From Poritiphilus flavus (GTDB lineage: Bacteria > Bacteroidota > Bacteroidia > Flavobacteriales > Flavobacteriaceae), in NCBI RefSeq assembly GCF_009901585.1, contig NZ_WXYO01000006.1:372001-436000 (forward strand): a stretch of DNA of 64,000 bases, written 5' to 3'. The notes beneath the pieces were generated by a model. That model was not told where the DNA came from. It did not search any database and saw only the letters and a list, made by a program, of their open reading frames with translations. A program made the translations under genes and the position numbers. Positions within the stretch are counted from its first letter, which is position 1. Each line of letters starts with the position of its first letter. Below are positions 1 through 8,241 of the stretch, one piece after another.

Positions 1-1
1 G

Positions 2-1066
2 CAGCCGATTCCTGACGAAGAACATCTCCTGGACCAGGAGATGGAAGATGAGATCATCTTTGAGATCTGTTTTATGGAAGACCTTCAGGACATTCTGGAT
101 GAGGCCGATCCCGAAAAGGAGGCGGCCAGAGAAGTCTTGCCCCTGGACTTTCTTCCTATTGTCACTGAGACTGACGAAAAAGGCTCAGCAGAACAGGAGG
201 CGGACGCGGAAGCATCTATCCTTAAAAATATGGAAGTGGTTGCAGAGATCATAGGGAGTGGGGACGTAATGGATGAGGTTTTATCGGACGAGCAACCTTT
301 TGCCGTCAGGGAGGGAGCCTCTGAAGTTGATTTTGAACTCGATTTTAACTTTTTACCCTTTGTAGTAGAAGAAGCCATGGATTTAGATAATATGTATAGC
401 GAAGAGAACGCTGCATATAAGGAAATGGAAGTGGTATTTGAGGAGATCACGGACTTAACAGAGCAGCCAGATGAATCCATTATGGATGTGGATTGGGAGT
501 TAAACCCACGGTTCGAAAAAGAGAAACTGAAGATTGGAGATATTACAGCTCCGCAACAAGAGGAAGATGAGAATGGATCTGTTATCCTGGAACACGGCAG
601 GCAGGAGCTTTCCACTTTTAGCATCTTCCAGGAATTCTTTAGGACATGCGATCTGGAGTCCAAACTGATCTTACTGGATGAAATTCCGGCTGTTGGCGAG
701 GAAAAGGAACTGCTGTTTGTCCAGATGCTGGCCGAAAATGAGCATGAAGACGCGCAGTTGCGTAAAAAAGCCAGGAAAACCGCTGAGATCCTGCAGAAGA
801 TGCTTGCCAAAAAAGAAAGTGATGCGACATTTGGAAATGCCGCTGAGGAAGAGGTTCAGGAAAAAACTTTACTAGGTGATGAGGTTCAGATCGTTTCCGA
901 GGCTGTACAATCCACCGTAGGAATCCTGGAGCCTGATTTTGAATTGGCCGAGCAGGCTGAAGTTATTGAATTGCAAGCGCATAAAGAGGAAGAAGACCAA
1001 TCGGACAACTCGAACACCAGCATTTTTGAGAGTTTCCTTAAAATCATAGACAAGTTGAATGGATAG
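2..1066 (+). CDS. acidic protein of unknown function, partial at 5' end
   Basis: The frame is already open at the first bases of the window, so the gene starts upstream; the first in-frame ATG at 41 is probably internal. The visible product is very rich in Glu and Asp, with one more basic helical stretch around residues 235-265 (counted from the ATG) that could be a HEAT-like or coiled segment. I see no catalytic motif and no membrane segment. Its stop overlaps the start of the GT2 gene by 8 bp, so the two are translationally coupled and probably serve the same polysaccharide system. Function is not recognised; a scaffold or regulatory subunit of the synthase is an inference from context only. 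Confidence 0.75.
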   Translation, partial: QPIPDEEHLLDQEMEDEIIFEICFMEDLQDILDEADPEKEAAREVLPLDFLPIVTETDEKGSAEQEADAEASILKNMEVVAEIIGSGDVMDEVLSDEQPFAVREGASEVDFELDFNFLPFVVEEAMDLDNMYSEENAAYKEMEVVFEEITDLTEQPDESIMDVDWELNPRFEKEKLKIGDITAPQQEEDENGSVILEHGRQELSTFSIFQEFFRTCDLESKLILLDEIPAVGEEKELLFVQMLAENEHEDAQLRKKARKTAEILQKMLAKKESDATFGNAAEEEVQEKTLLGDEVQIVSEAVQSTVGILEPDFELAEQAEVIELQAHKEEEDQSDNSNTSIFESFLKIIDKLNG

Positions 1067-2486
1067 TGGGGTATTCAATATTATACTGGAATACATTAAT
1101 GTAGTATTCCTCCTGTTTACATCGGCCCTGTTCACGGTATTTACGGCCATGACCTACCTGTCTACGCGTAGCTCTTTGCACTACCGTAAAAAGAACAGTT
1201 TTGTGGATCTTTCCAAGATCATGGCCTCACCTCTCGCGCCCAGTATTACCATAATCGCACCGGCCTATAACGAGGAGCTTACCATTGTGGAGAACATTCG
1301 ATCCCTCTTATCACTAAAGTACGTCAACTACGAGGTAATGGTGGTAAATGATGGCAGTAAGGACGATACCCTTAAAAAGATGATTGAGGCCTATGATCTG
1401 GTAAAGATCGAAAAGGAAATAGACCCGAATTGGCCCTGTAAACCCATTAGAGGAGTATATAAATCATCCAAAAGGGTTTTTTCCAAGCTTACGGTGATCG
1501 ACAAGGAAAATGGGGGTAAATCCGATGCCTTGAATACCGGTATGCGCTTGTCCGAAAATAAATATATCGGCTGCATTGATGTGGATTGCCTTTTGGTTCC
1601 GGATGCCTTGCTGCATGTGGTAAAATCCTTTTTTCAACGCTCAAAAAAGCGGGTAATTGCTGTTGGAGGGGTAATCCGGATAGCCAACTCCTGCAAAATA
1701 TCAGGAGGGGCTTTGGAGGAAATCAGACTTCCCAAAAACTGGCTTGCAAGATTTCAATTATTGGAATATACGAGATCCTTCCTTCTGGGAAGAATGGCCT
1801 GGGGAAGGATAGACAGCCTGCTGATCATTTCCGGAGCATTTGGCTTTTTTGATCGGGAAATTGCCCTTGAAGCCGGCGGTTACGATACCAATACGGTAGG
1901 GGAGGACATGGAGATCGTTTTTAGGATGAGACGTTATATGCACGAAAGGAGAGAGGCTTATACCGTGGAGTACATTCCGGATCCGCTTTGCTGGACGGAA
2001 GTACCGGAAAGTATCAAGATATTGGTTAACCAACGCGACCGTTGGGCCAGAGGTAACCTGGAGACCTTGTTTAAACATAAGGATATGTTTTTCAATTCCA
2101 GATTCGGCAGATTGGGGCTGATCAGCTATCCCTACTGGTTCTTTTACGAATGGCTGGCGCCAATCCTTGAATTTGTAGGTCTGATCTCGGTGTTGTTCTT
2201 CTATTACCTGGGAATTCTGAACTGGGACTTTTTCATCGCGCTTACCTTCGCGGTTTATACTTTTTCCATCATGTTTTCCTTCTACGCGATACTGTGGGAG
2301 GTCTATTCATATAATCAATACAAGAAAACAAAAGACATTCTTACGCTGATGCTCTTTGCCCTTATAGAACCCTTTGTTTTCCATCCGATCATTTCATTTT
2401 CGGCTATAAGGGGTAATTATAAAAAGCTATTCAGGATCAATTCCGGATGGGGCGCTATCGGCAGAAAAGGATTTAGTAAAGCATAA
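1059..2486 (+). CDS. processive glycosyltransferase family 2 (PgaC/BcsA-like synthase)
   Basis: A membrane glycosyltransferase of about 475 residues that should polymerise a sugar from a nucleotide donor and extrude the chain across the inner membrane. One N-terminal membrane segment (about 8-35) precedes a GT-A domain with the expected acidic motifs: VVNDGSKDD, then CIDVDCLL, then GEDMEIVFRM, and the processive-enzyme signature NQRDRWARGN (Q-x-x-R-W). Three or four hydrophobic segments follow after about residue 345. It lies in an operon with a sulfatase-like enzyme and a YaiO-like outer-membrane protein. The polymer cannot be told from sequence; poly-GlcNAc-like or another exopolysaccharide are both possible. 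Confidence 0.88.
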   Translation: MDSGVFNIILEYINVVFLLFTSALFTVFTAMTYLSTRSSLHYRKKNSFVDLSKIMASPLAPSITIIAPAYNEELTIVENIRSLLSLKYVNYEVMVVNDGSKDDTLKKMIEAYDLVKIEKEIDPNWPCKPIRGVYKSSKRVFSKLTVIDKENGGKSDALNTGMRLSENKYIGCIDVDCLLVPDALLHVVKSFFQRSKKRVIAVGGVIRIANSCKISGGALEEIRLPKNWLARFQLLEYTRSFLLGRMAWGRIDSLLIISGAFGFFDREIALEAGGYDTNTVGEDMEIVFRMRRYMHERREAYTVEYIPDPLCWTEVPESIKILVNQRDRWARGNLETLFKHKDMFFNSRFGRLGLISYPYWFFYEWLAPILEFVGLISVLFFYYLGILNWDFFIALTFAVYTFSIMFSFYAILWEVYSYNQYKKTKDILTLMLFALIEPFVFHPIISFSAIRGNYKKLFRINSGWGAIGRKGFSKA

Positions 2487-2490
2487 CAGT

Positions 2491-4875
2491 ATGAATACGA
2501 GTAAACTGGAGAGATACAGCTTAAAGGAATATACCCGCCTGATGATCGCGTTTCTGGGCTGCCTTGTGGTATTGTCCATATTCCAGTACAGCGTATTATA
2601 CGTAAAGGGAGTTGTAGACAGTATTTTCAGTAAGAGTTTTTTGATAGCGGTGATCCATCAGCTTGGCTTTACCTCTTTGGTTGGGGTCATTTTTACATTT
2701 CCTTTCAATTTCTGGGAGAATTTCAGGCCAAGATATGGGTTTAGGCTGGCATTCTTCCTGCTAACCCTTCTGTTGATCATAGAGGCCATGCTTATTGGAT
2801 ATTACTGTACTACCTTGGTACCGCTTGGTTCGGATCTACTGGGCTATAGCTATGACGACATGAAAGAGACCGTCTCAAACTCGGCCTCAGCATGGATGAT
2901 ACTCTATTTGATACTCGGACTGGCGGTGATTATCGGATCGTTTTACGGATTCTTTAAAGTTACCTCTAAGTTCTATCATCGAATTAGCAAACTCTACCCC
3001 TTTACCATCATACTATTTAGTTTGTTCGTAGCAACTTTGTTTACGGAGGGAAAACCCATCAACCAAAATAAGACCCAGTATCTGGCTATCAACCTCTATC
3101 AGAGTTCCACAGAAGATAATACCTATCAGTCAGATGAGGAATATCCGCTTATAAAACGCCCGGAAATGGAAGATGTACTGGGCCCGCATTTTGAGCTAAA
3201 AGCCGAGAAACCAAATATCGTTTTCATGATCGTGGAAGGTCTTGGGCGCGATTTTGTTGGTGAGGGAGCGGAATACGGAGGATTTACCCCATTTCTCGAT
3301 TCACTTTCCACCAAGTCCCTGTACTGGGAGAATTGTTTGAGCAACACAGGAAGAACTTTTGGTGTGCTGCCTTCCCTGATAGGGTCACTGCCTTTTGGTA
3401 AAAGTGGTTTTATGGAGCTGGAGGAATTCCCAAATAAACTTACGCTTTTCAGCATCCTGAAAAGCAACGGTTATCACACCTCATTTTATCAGGGGACGAA
3501 CAGTTCTTTCGACAACGTGGATAAATTCCTCCTAAGTGAAAAACTGGACTTTGTTCTGGATCGATCAGGTTTCGGAAATAAATACACCTTACAGGCCGAA
3601 GATGCAGCGGGCTCTTCCTGGGGTTATCCGGATATGGAACTCTTCAAAAAGAGTATGAGTTTTAAACGGGCCGAACAACAACCCAGGATGGAAGTCTATA
3701 TGACCATCAGTAATCACGAACCTTTTATTCCGCCCAACCAGGAATACTACGAGAAAGAGGTGGAACAGATATTATCCCGGGGCAGGCACAAAGGTAAGAT
3801 CCTTAAGGTCATGGAAAAGAACGACAATGTGTTCGCTACCCTTTTATATACGGACGATGCTCTAAAGTGGGCCCTAAATGCCTACAAGAAACAACCGAAT
3901 TATGAGAATACCATTTTCATTATCACGGGAGACCACAGATTGATACCTATTCCACAACGAAATAACCTGAGTCGTTTTCATGTTCCATTAATTGTTTATA
4001 GTCCACTGATAAAAAATCCGCGGAAGATCAGCGCTATTTCATCTCACTTTGATGTGACCCCCAGCATATTGGCCATGCTCAACAAATCCTATGAGCTTAA
4101 AATGCCCAAAAGGGTTGCCTGGATGGGAGGTACCCTGGCCATGCAGCAGGAATTTCAGGGAGCTAAAGATATCCCGTTGATGCGAAACAAGAACGAATTG
4201 AAGGAGTACGTCTCCGGTCCTTACTTATATTCAGATGGTGATGTCTTCGAAATCGATGAGAATATGGATATCAGCAGTGCCTTTGGAACCAGCAGTTCTA
4301 AAATCGAGGGCAAACTGAATAGTTTTAAAGCGATGAATGCCTATGTGACGCAGAACAACAAGATCATTCCGGATAGCCTCACCATTTTTGAGGTACAAAA
4401 AGAACGTTTTACAGAGAGTGAGATCGTATGGATTAACAGTGTCTATAACGGTCAGGATTCAGATAAGGCCTACCTGACGGCCCGTGACCTGGCCTTTGAC
4501 AGGGAGTACGAAAAAGCCCTGTTACTCTGTCGCTACATACTATCCGATGTCCCAAGCCATATCGATACTAAAATACTTACCGGAAGAGTAAATGCCTGGT
4601 CCGGGAATTACGACACTTCCATTGAGATACTGCAATCCTGTATCCAGATGAACCCTAATTATATAGATTCTTACGCGGCATTGTTCGATGTATACTTCTG
4701 GTCAGAACGGCATGAGGCTGCCTATGAATTGATTCCCAGGGTTAAGGAGAACAGTTCCAGTGCCGATGAGATTGCGGATAAGATAGCAAGGGCCGAAAGG
4801 GAATACAGAAAGCTTGGTAAACGCCCCAAAGCTCCTGTAAAAGCTGAAACCGCAATGATTTCAGAAAAAAATTAA
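2491..4875 (+). CDS. membrane sulfatase/LTA-synthase-like enzyme with C-terminal TPRs
   Basis: A 794-residue alkaline-phosphatase-superfamily protein. About four or five membrane helices fill residues 15-180. An extracytoplasmic sulfatase/phosphoglycerol-transferase domain follows: NIVFMIVEGLGRDF (first metal ligand region), SNTGRTFGVLPS (likely nucleophile Thr region) and FIITGDHR (metal-binding D-H pair). Residues from about 650 to 770 form TPR-like helices. LtaS/OpgB-type relatives transfer phosphoglycerol-like groups to glycans, so it may decorate the polymer made by the upstream GT2; that is inference. It begins 5 bp after the GT2 stop and ends 4 bp before the next gene. The TPR tail is not part of the usual LtaS layout. 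Confidence 0.82.
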   Translation: MNTSKLERYSLKEYTRLMIAFLGCLVVLSIFQYSVLYVKGVVDSIFSKSFLIAVIHQLGFTSLVGVIFTFPFNFWENFRPRYGFRLAFFLLTLLLIIEAMLIGYYCTTLVPLGSDLLGYSYDDMKETVSNSASAWMILYLILGLAVIIGSFYGFFKVTSKFYHRISKLYPFTIILFSLFVATLFTEGKPINQNKTQYLAINLYQSSTEDNTYQSDEEYPLIKRPEMEDVLGPHFELKAEKPNIVFMIVEGLGRDFVGEGAEYGGFTPFLDSLSTKSLYWENCLSNTGRTFGVLPSLIGSLPFGKSGFMELEEFPNKLTLFSILKSNGYHTSFYQGTNSSFDNVDKFLLSEKLDFVLDRSGFGNKYTLQAEDAAGSSWGYPDMELFKKSMSFKRAEQQPRMEVYMTISNHEPFIPPNQEYYEKEVEQILSRGRHKGKILKVMEKNDNVFATLLYTDDALKWALNAYKKQPNYENTIFIITGDHRLIPIPQRNNLSRFHVPLIVYSPLIKNPRKISAISSHFDVTPSILAMLNKSYELKMPKRVAWMGGTLAMQQEFQGAKDIPLMRNKNELKEYVSGPYLYSDGDVFEIDENMDISSAFGTSSSKIEGKLNSFKAMNAYVTQNNKIIPDSLTIFEVQKERFTESEIVWINSVYNGQDSDKAYLTARDLAFDREYEKALLLCRYILSDVPSHIDTKILTGRVNAWSGNYDTSIEILQSCIQMNPNYIDSYAALFDVYFWSERHEAAYELIPRVKENSSSADEIADKIARAEREYRKLGKRPKAPVKAETAMISEKN

Positions 4876-4878
4876 AGT

Positions 4879-6204
4879 GTGAATAGTCTTAAAAAACATA
4901 TCATCCTTTTGCTTTTGCCGTTTTTTGGAGTGATCCATGGACAAGACCTGGCCTATAATGAGACTCCGGCCCTGCCTTTTCAGAATGCACGGAAAAAGGC
5001 CCTTTTAGGGGACCACAAAGCGGCACGGACCACGCTGGAACAACTTCTGGCTGATGACCCTTCAGACCTGGATGCCAGAATCCTGTTCGCCAGGACCTTG
5101 AGTTGGGACGGCAATTATGAAGAAGCCCGAAAGGAATTCAATAAGGTAACCTCCAGAGCGCGGGGGAACAGGGGAGTGTGGGTTTCCGCGGTAAAAAATG
5201 AGTTATACCTGAAAAACGGGGCCACCGCCCTGGGACTCGCGAACAAGGCGCTGCTATATATTAAGGAAGACCCGGAATTACTAAGGCTTAAGCAAAGGGC
5301 AATGGATCTGATAGAAAACCAGGTTTATCCCCCATGGAATGAAGATCCGGGAGAAGGAATAAGCCTGAAAAAAGTGAGGAAAAATAAGAAGAGCAGCAAG
5401 AAAAACGAAGAGGCGAATAAAAAGACCGAAACTACGAAGGAAGTGGCCAAGGATGCCAAAGAGAAAAAGGGACCAAAAAACATGTTTTCGGTTAACAATG
5501 GCTTTACGGTTTTCAATGACTTCTACGATCCAATGGTCCGCGCGAGTGTAGAATACAAAAGACAAACCCTTGCCGGAAGCATTATTCCCCGGATAAATTA
5601 CAGTAATCAGTTTGAAACTAACGGCTTACAGTACGATATTGACTTTTATCCGAAGTTCTCCAAACGCTTCTATGCCTATATGAATTATGGATATTCCAAC
5701 GCGTCCATTTTCCCAAATCACAAAGTGGGCGGAGATCTTTATGTCAATCTACCCTGGGCCATGGAATTCTCCGCGGGCGGCAGGTACCTCAGTTTTGACG
5801 CCCGGGAACTTTCTATAATAACCAATTCTGTGGGCTATTACAAAGGAAACTACTACTTCTCACTACGCAGTTATATTACCCCGAGATCCAATAACCTAAC
5901 CAGGGTTTCCGGCAATCTTTTGGTTAGGAGATACCTCAAGGATGCTGAAAACTATCTAGGGATCTCCGCCGGTATGGGATATAGCCCTGAAATCAGGCAG
6001 ATTATCCTGGACAACACCGTACTTTCTGAAACCCTGTTTTACCTGGAGTCTCAGCGGGTTAATATGGAATATCAATTCACTGCAAAGGGTACTCCTAACA
6101 TATACAAAGCGCAGCTCAGCTTTGCCAGGCAGGAGCTATTCGCCGAACCCGGGAATTTCATTTGGTCTGTTGGAGCGGGCTTTATATATAAGGTTAAGTT
6201 TTAA
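4879..6204 (+). CDS. YaiO-like outer-membrane beta-barrel protein with TPRs
   Basis: The start is GTG, directly after the sulfatase stop. A signal peptide covers about residues 1-21 (cleavage near VIHGQ). TPR-like helices occupy about 35-150, with motifs such as ALLGDHKAARTTLEQLL and LSWDGNYEEARKEFNKV. A Lys/Glu-rich linker (165-200) leads to a C-terminal region of alternating aromatic beta strands ending in the outer-membrane-type sequence VGAGFIYKVKF. This layout matches the YaiO family, whose members sit in exopolysaccharide loci. A role as outer-membrane export partner of the GT2 is likely but inferred. Confidence 0.82.
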   Translation: MNSLKKHIILLLLPFFGVIHGQDLAYNETPALPFQNARKKALLGDHKAARTTLEQLLADDPSDLDARILFARTLSWDGNYEEARKEFNKVTSRARGNRGVWVSAVKNELYLKNGATALGLANKALLYIKEDPELLRLKQRAMDLIENQVYPPWNEDPGEGISLKKVRKNKKSSKKNEEANKKTETTKEVAKDAKEKKGPKNMFSVNNGFTVFNDFYDPMVRASVEYKRQTLAGSIIPRINYSNQFETNGLQYDIDFYPKFSKRFYAYMNYGYSNASIFPNHKVGGDLYVNLPWAMEFSAGGRYLSFDARELSIITNSVGYYKGNYYFSLRSYITPRSNNLTRVSGNLLVRRYLKDAENYLGISAGMGYSPEIRQIILDNTVLSETLFYLESQRVNMEYQFTAKGTPNIYKAQLSFARQELFAEPGNFIWSVGAGFIYKVKF

Positions 6205-6236
6205 TACAGGCATAACCTCTTAATTAACATGCGTTC

Positions 6237-6272
6237 ACAACAAAAAAAGAAAGCTTCACCACATTTTGTTGT
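6237..6272 (+). terminator. candidate terminator of the polysaccharide operon
   Basis: Arms ACAACAAAA (6237-6245) and TTTTGTTGT (6264-6272) are perfectly complementary with an 18-base loop, followed by TTTA. It is AT-rich and therefore a weak hairpin, placed 33 bp after the last gene of the operon. Confidence 0.45.
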
Positions 6273-6349
6273 TTTAGGCCCTCATTTTAAATAGGTTTAC
6301 TATATGATTATTGATTCCCAAATCTCAATAGTTTAAAACCAATCTTACC

Positions 6350-6448
6350 ATGCTATACGATACCTACGGGGAGGAATATCTTGCTTTCCTCCGAGATTTA
6401 AATGAAATTTTAAGTTTAAATGAGTTAGCCGAGTTGGATTATTTATAG
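6350..6448 (+). CDS. 32-residue peptide, copy 1 of a small paralogous pair
   Basis: ATG at 6350 and TAG at 6446-6448 encode 32 residues with the core EEYLAFLRDLNEIL. The next small frame has the matching core AAYLNFLEDLNEIL, so the two are paralogues, which argues for real translation. The peptide is acidic and probably amphipathic helical, with no Cys, no signal peptide and no membrane segment. No modification enzyme, transporter or toxin partner lies nearby. Function is not recognised; a peptide regulator, a small-protein subunit or a RiPP precursor are open possibilities. Confidence 0.6.
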   Translation: MLYDTYGEEYLAFLRDLNEILSLNELAELDYL

Positions 6449-6470
6449 TCCAACCGGCTAGTTCTTTTTT
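6427..6470 (+). terminator. hairpin plus T-run between the two small peptide genes
   Basis: AGCCGAGTTGGA (6427-6438) pairs with TCCAACCGGCT (6449-6459) apart from one bulged base. The run TTCTTTTTT follows at 6462-6470. The 5' arm lies inside the end of the first peptide gene and the stop codon falls in the loop, so translation of the peptide could affect hairpin formation. It has the shape of an intrinsic terminator or attenuator. Confidence 0.7.
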
Positions 6471-6483
6471 AAAACCTACAGAT

Positions 6484-6585
6484 ATGGCAAACCAAAATCA
6501 AGACAACGCGGCTTACTTAAACTTCCTGGAAGATCTTAATGAGATTTTGTCAGATTACGATATCAGCCGATTAGGCTGTTCTTAA
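6484..6585 (+). CDS. 33-residue peptide, copy 2 of a small paralogous pair
   Basis: ATG at 6484 and TAA at 6583-6585 encode 33 residues: a polar N-terminus (MANQNQDN), the shared core AAYLNFLEDLNEIL, and a tail ending in GCS that copy 1 lacks. The lone Cys near the C-terminus could be a modification or cross-linking site, but no enzyme for this is encoded nearby. The gene sits between two terminator-like hairpins and faces rpoD. Function is not recognised; conservation between the copies is the main evidence that it is real. Confidence 0.6.
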   Translation: MANQNQDNAAYLNFLEDLNEILSDYDISRLGCS

Positions 6586-6608
6586 GTGTTTTTAGTGTAT
6601 AGATTGTT

Positions 6609-6634
6609 AAAAAAGGGAGTGAAGACTCCCTTTT
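6609..6634 (+). terminator. intrinsic terminator between the small peptide genes and rpoD
   Basis: AAAGGGAGT and ACTCCCTTT form a 9-bp stem around a GAAG loop. It is flanked by an A-run on the left and a T-run on the right, so it should work in both directions for the peptide gene and convergent rpoD. Confidence 0.85.
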
Positions 6635-6661
6635 CGTATTACTTCTAATGTCTCATCTTAA

Positions 6662-7525
6662 TTAGCCCAAATAGGCCTTCAGTAGTTTACTTCTTGAATT
6701 ATGCCGCAATTTGCGGATAGCCTTTTCCCGGATCTGACGAACCCTTTCCCTTGTAAGATCAAAGGTTTGACCTATCTCTGCCAGTGTCATCGATTGTCTG
6801 TCACCAATACCGTAATATAACTTTACCACATCTGCCTCTCTTGGGGACAATGTTTCCAGCGCCCTGTTTATTTCAGTATTCAGGGATTGCTGCATAAGGC
6901 CTTTGTCCGGTTTGGGAGATTCCCCAGCCTTCATTACATCGTAAAGATTGGATTCTTCACCCTCCTTTAAGGGCGCATCCATGGAGATATGCCGCCCCGA
7001 ATTCTTTATGGATTGCTTTACTTCGCTTACGGTCATATCTAATTCCTTGGCGATCTCCTCAGCCGAAGGTGGGCGTTCGTGAGCCTGTTCCAGGTAAGAA
7101 AAGGTTTTTTTGATACGGTTGATAGAGCCTATTTTGTTCAACGGCAATCGCACTACACGCGACTGTTCCGCCAGGGCCTGCAGTATGGATTGTCTAATCC
7201 ACCAAACGGCGTATGAGATGAATTTAAAGCCCCGGGTTTCATCAAATCTTTTAGCCGCCTTAACCAGGCCCAGGTTGCCTTCGTTGATTAGATCGGGAAG
7301 TTTAAGACCCTGGTTCTGGTACTGTTTAGCAACGGATACTACAAATCTCAGATTAGCGTTGGTTAGTTTTTCAAGGGCGGCCTGGTCTCCAGCCTTTATT
7401 CTTTGTGCCAGTTCTACTTCTTCTTGAGCAGTGATTAGTTCAATTTTGCTGATATCTTGCAGGTATTTGTCTAAGGATTTGGATTCACGGTTAGTTACCT
7501 GCTTGATAATCTTTAGTTGCCTCAT
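6662..7525 (-). CDS. rpoD: primary RNA polymerase sigma factor RpoD (SigA)
   Basis: A 287-residue sigma-70 of the short Bacteroidota type without region 1.1. Region 1.2 is [16 protein letters not shown]. Region 2 contains [31 protein letters not shown] and [13 protein letters not shown]. The region 4 helix-turn-helix is [20 protein letters not shown]. It directs housekeeping transcription, and in this phylum it recognises TTTG/TAnnTTTG promoters. Length and domain order match the family. It is transcribed alone, and a 15-bp direct repeat lies in its upstream region. Confidence 0.97.
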   Translation of the reverse strand: MRQLKIIKQVTNRESKSLDKYLQDISKIELITAQEEVELAQRIKAGDQAALEKLTNANLRFVVSVAKQYQNQGLKLPDLINEGNLGLVKAAKRFDETRGFKFISYAVWWIRQSILQALAEQSRVVRLPLNKIGSINRIKKTFSYLEQAHERPPSAEEIAKELDMTVSEVKQSIKNSGRHISMDAPLKEGEESNLYDVMKAGESPKPDKGLMQQSLNTEINRALETLSPREADVVKLYYGIGDRQSMTLAEIGQTFDLTRERVRQIREKAIRKLRHNSRSKLLKAYLG

Positions 7526-7553
7526 ATATGCTGAAAGGATTTAGAAAGTTATA

Positions 7554-7612
7554 AGCTAATATTATACATTATTATTCCCGTTTTTCCAAAAGGAAACAGC
7601 TAATATTATACA
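7554..7612. repeat. 15-bp direct repeat upstream of rpoD
   Basis: AGCTAATATTATACA occurs exactly at 7554-7568 and again at 7598-7612, 44 bp apart, in the rpoD upstream region. On the rpoD strand it reads TGTATAATATTAGCT. This could be a duplicated promoter element or a paired regulator site. Confidence 0.6.
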
Positions 7613-7725
7613 ATACTTATGAGCGTTATATTCTGTCGGGTACCAGTTGGGATTTCCGATTTTGAGTAAGATGAAAAAGAATAGCCGACTTGCTATTTTC
7701 AGGGCGATATGCGTATCTTCGATCC

Positions 7726-8235
7726 ATGAGCAAACGGGCTTTGAAATCCTATCTGACACAGCTTAAAAAAGACGCCCTGGAAGCGCAAATAGTGGACTTG
7801 TACGAGCGCTTTCCGGTGGTGAAAGATTATTATGACTTTGTTTTCAATCCAAAGGAGGAGAAACTCATTCAGGAAGCTAAACAAAAGATCTCCAACGAGT
7901 ATTTTCCGCTGAAGCGAAGGCGTCCGAAGGCGAGGAGGTCCGTGGCTCAAAAGTACATCAAACGCTTTAGAACCCTTGGAATGGATCCTGTTATGCTTGC
8001 GGATCTGATGCTTTACAACCTGGAGATCGCACAGTCTTTTTCTGCAGAAAGAAAAGTCCCTGATGCTTTCTACAAAAGTATGCTGAATTCGTTCAAGGAG
8101 GTAGTTCAACATATCAGTTTGCATCTGCTACTACCTGATTTCAAGGAACGCGTGCTGCGCATCTACAAAGAAACATTAACCCAACGCTGGCCCCTTTCGG
8201 AAGGGTTTTCCCGGGCCTTGGACAGTATTGATTAG
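7726..8235 (+). CDS. DUF6155 family protein
   Basis: About 169 residues from the ATG at 7726. A TTG at 7690 would add 12 residues but is less likely, because the protein opens naturally with MSKRALKSYLTQLKKD. The product is soluble, mostly helical and basic, with motifs DLYERFPVVKDYYDF and YFPLKRRRPKARRS. It resembles the DUF6155 family as I recall it, whose function is unknown. It ends 6 bp before the reductase gene, so the two probably form an operon. Confidence 0.8.
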   Translation: MSKRALKSYLTQLKKDALEAQIVDLYERFPVVKDYYDFVFNPKEEKLIQEAKQKISNEYFPLKRRRPKARRSVAQKYIKRFRTLGMDPVMLADLMLYNLEIAQSFSAERKVPDAFYKSMLNSFKEVVQHISLHLLLPDFKERVLRIYKETLTQRWPLSEGFSRALDSID

Positions 8236-8241
8236 ATCTAT

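Noticed and set aside
85-810. Long minus-strand open frame opposite the acidic protein
   Set aside because: It is the Ser-rich antisense shadow of the Glu-rich gene; the plus frame has operon context and a coupled downstream start.
7690-7725. TTG start adding 12 residues to the DUF6155 protein
   Set aside because: The ATG at 7726 gives the expected family-like N-terminus; the extension looks like upstream non-coding sequence.
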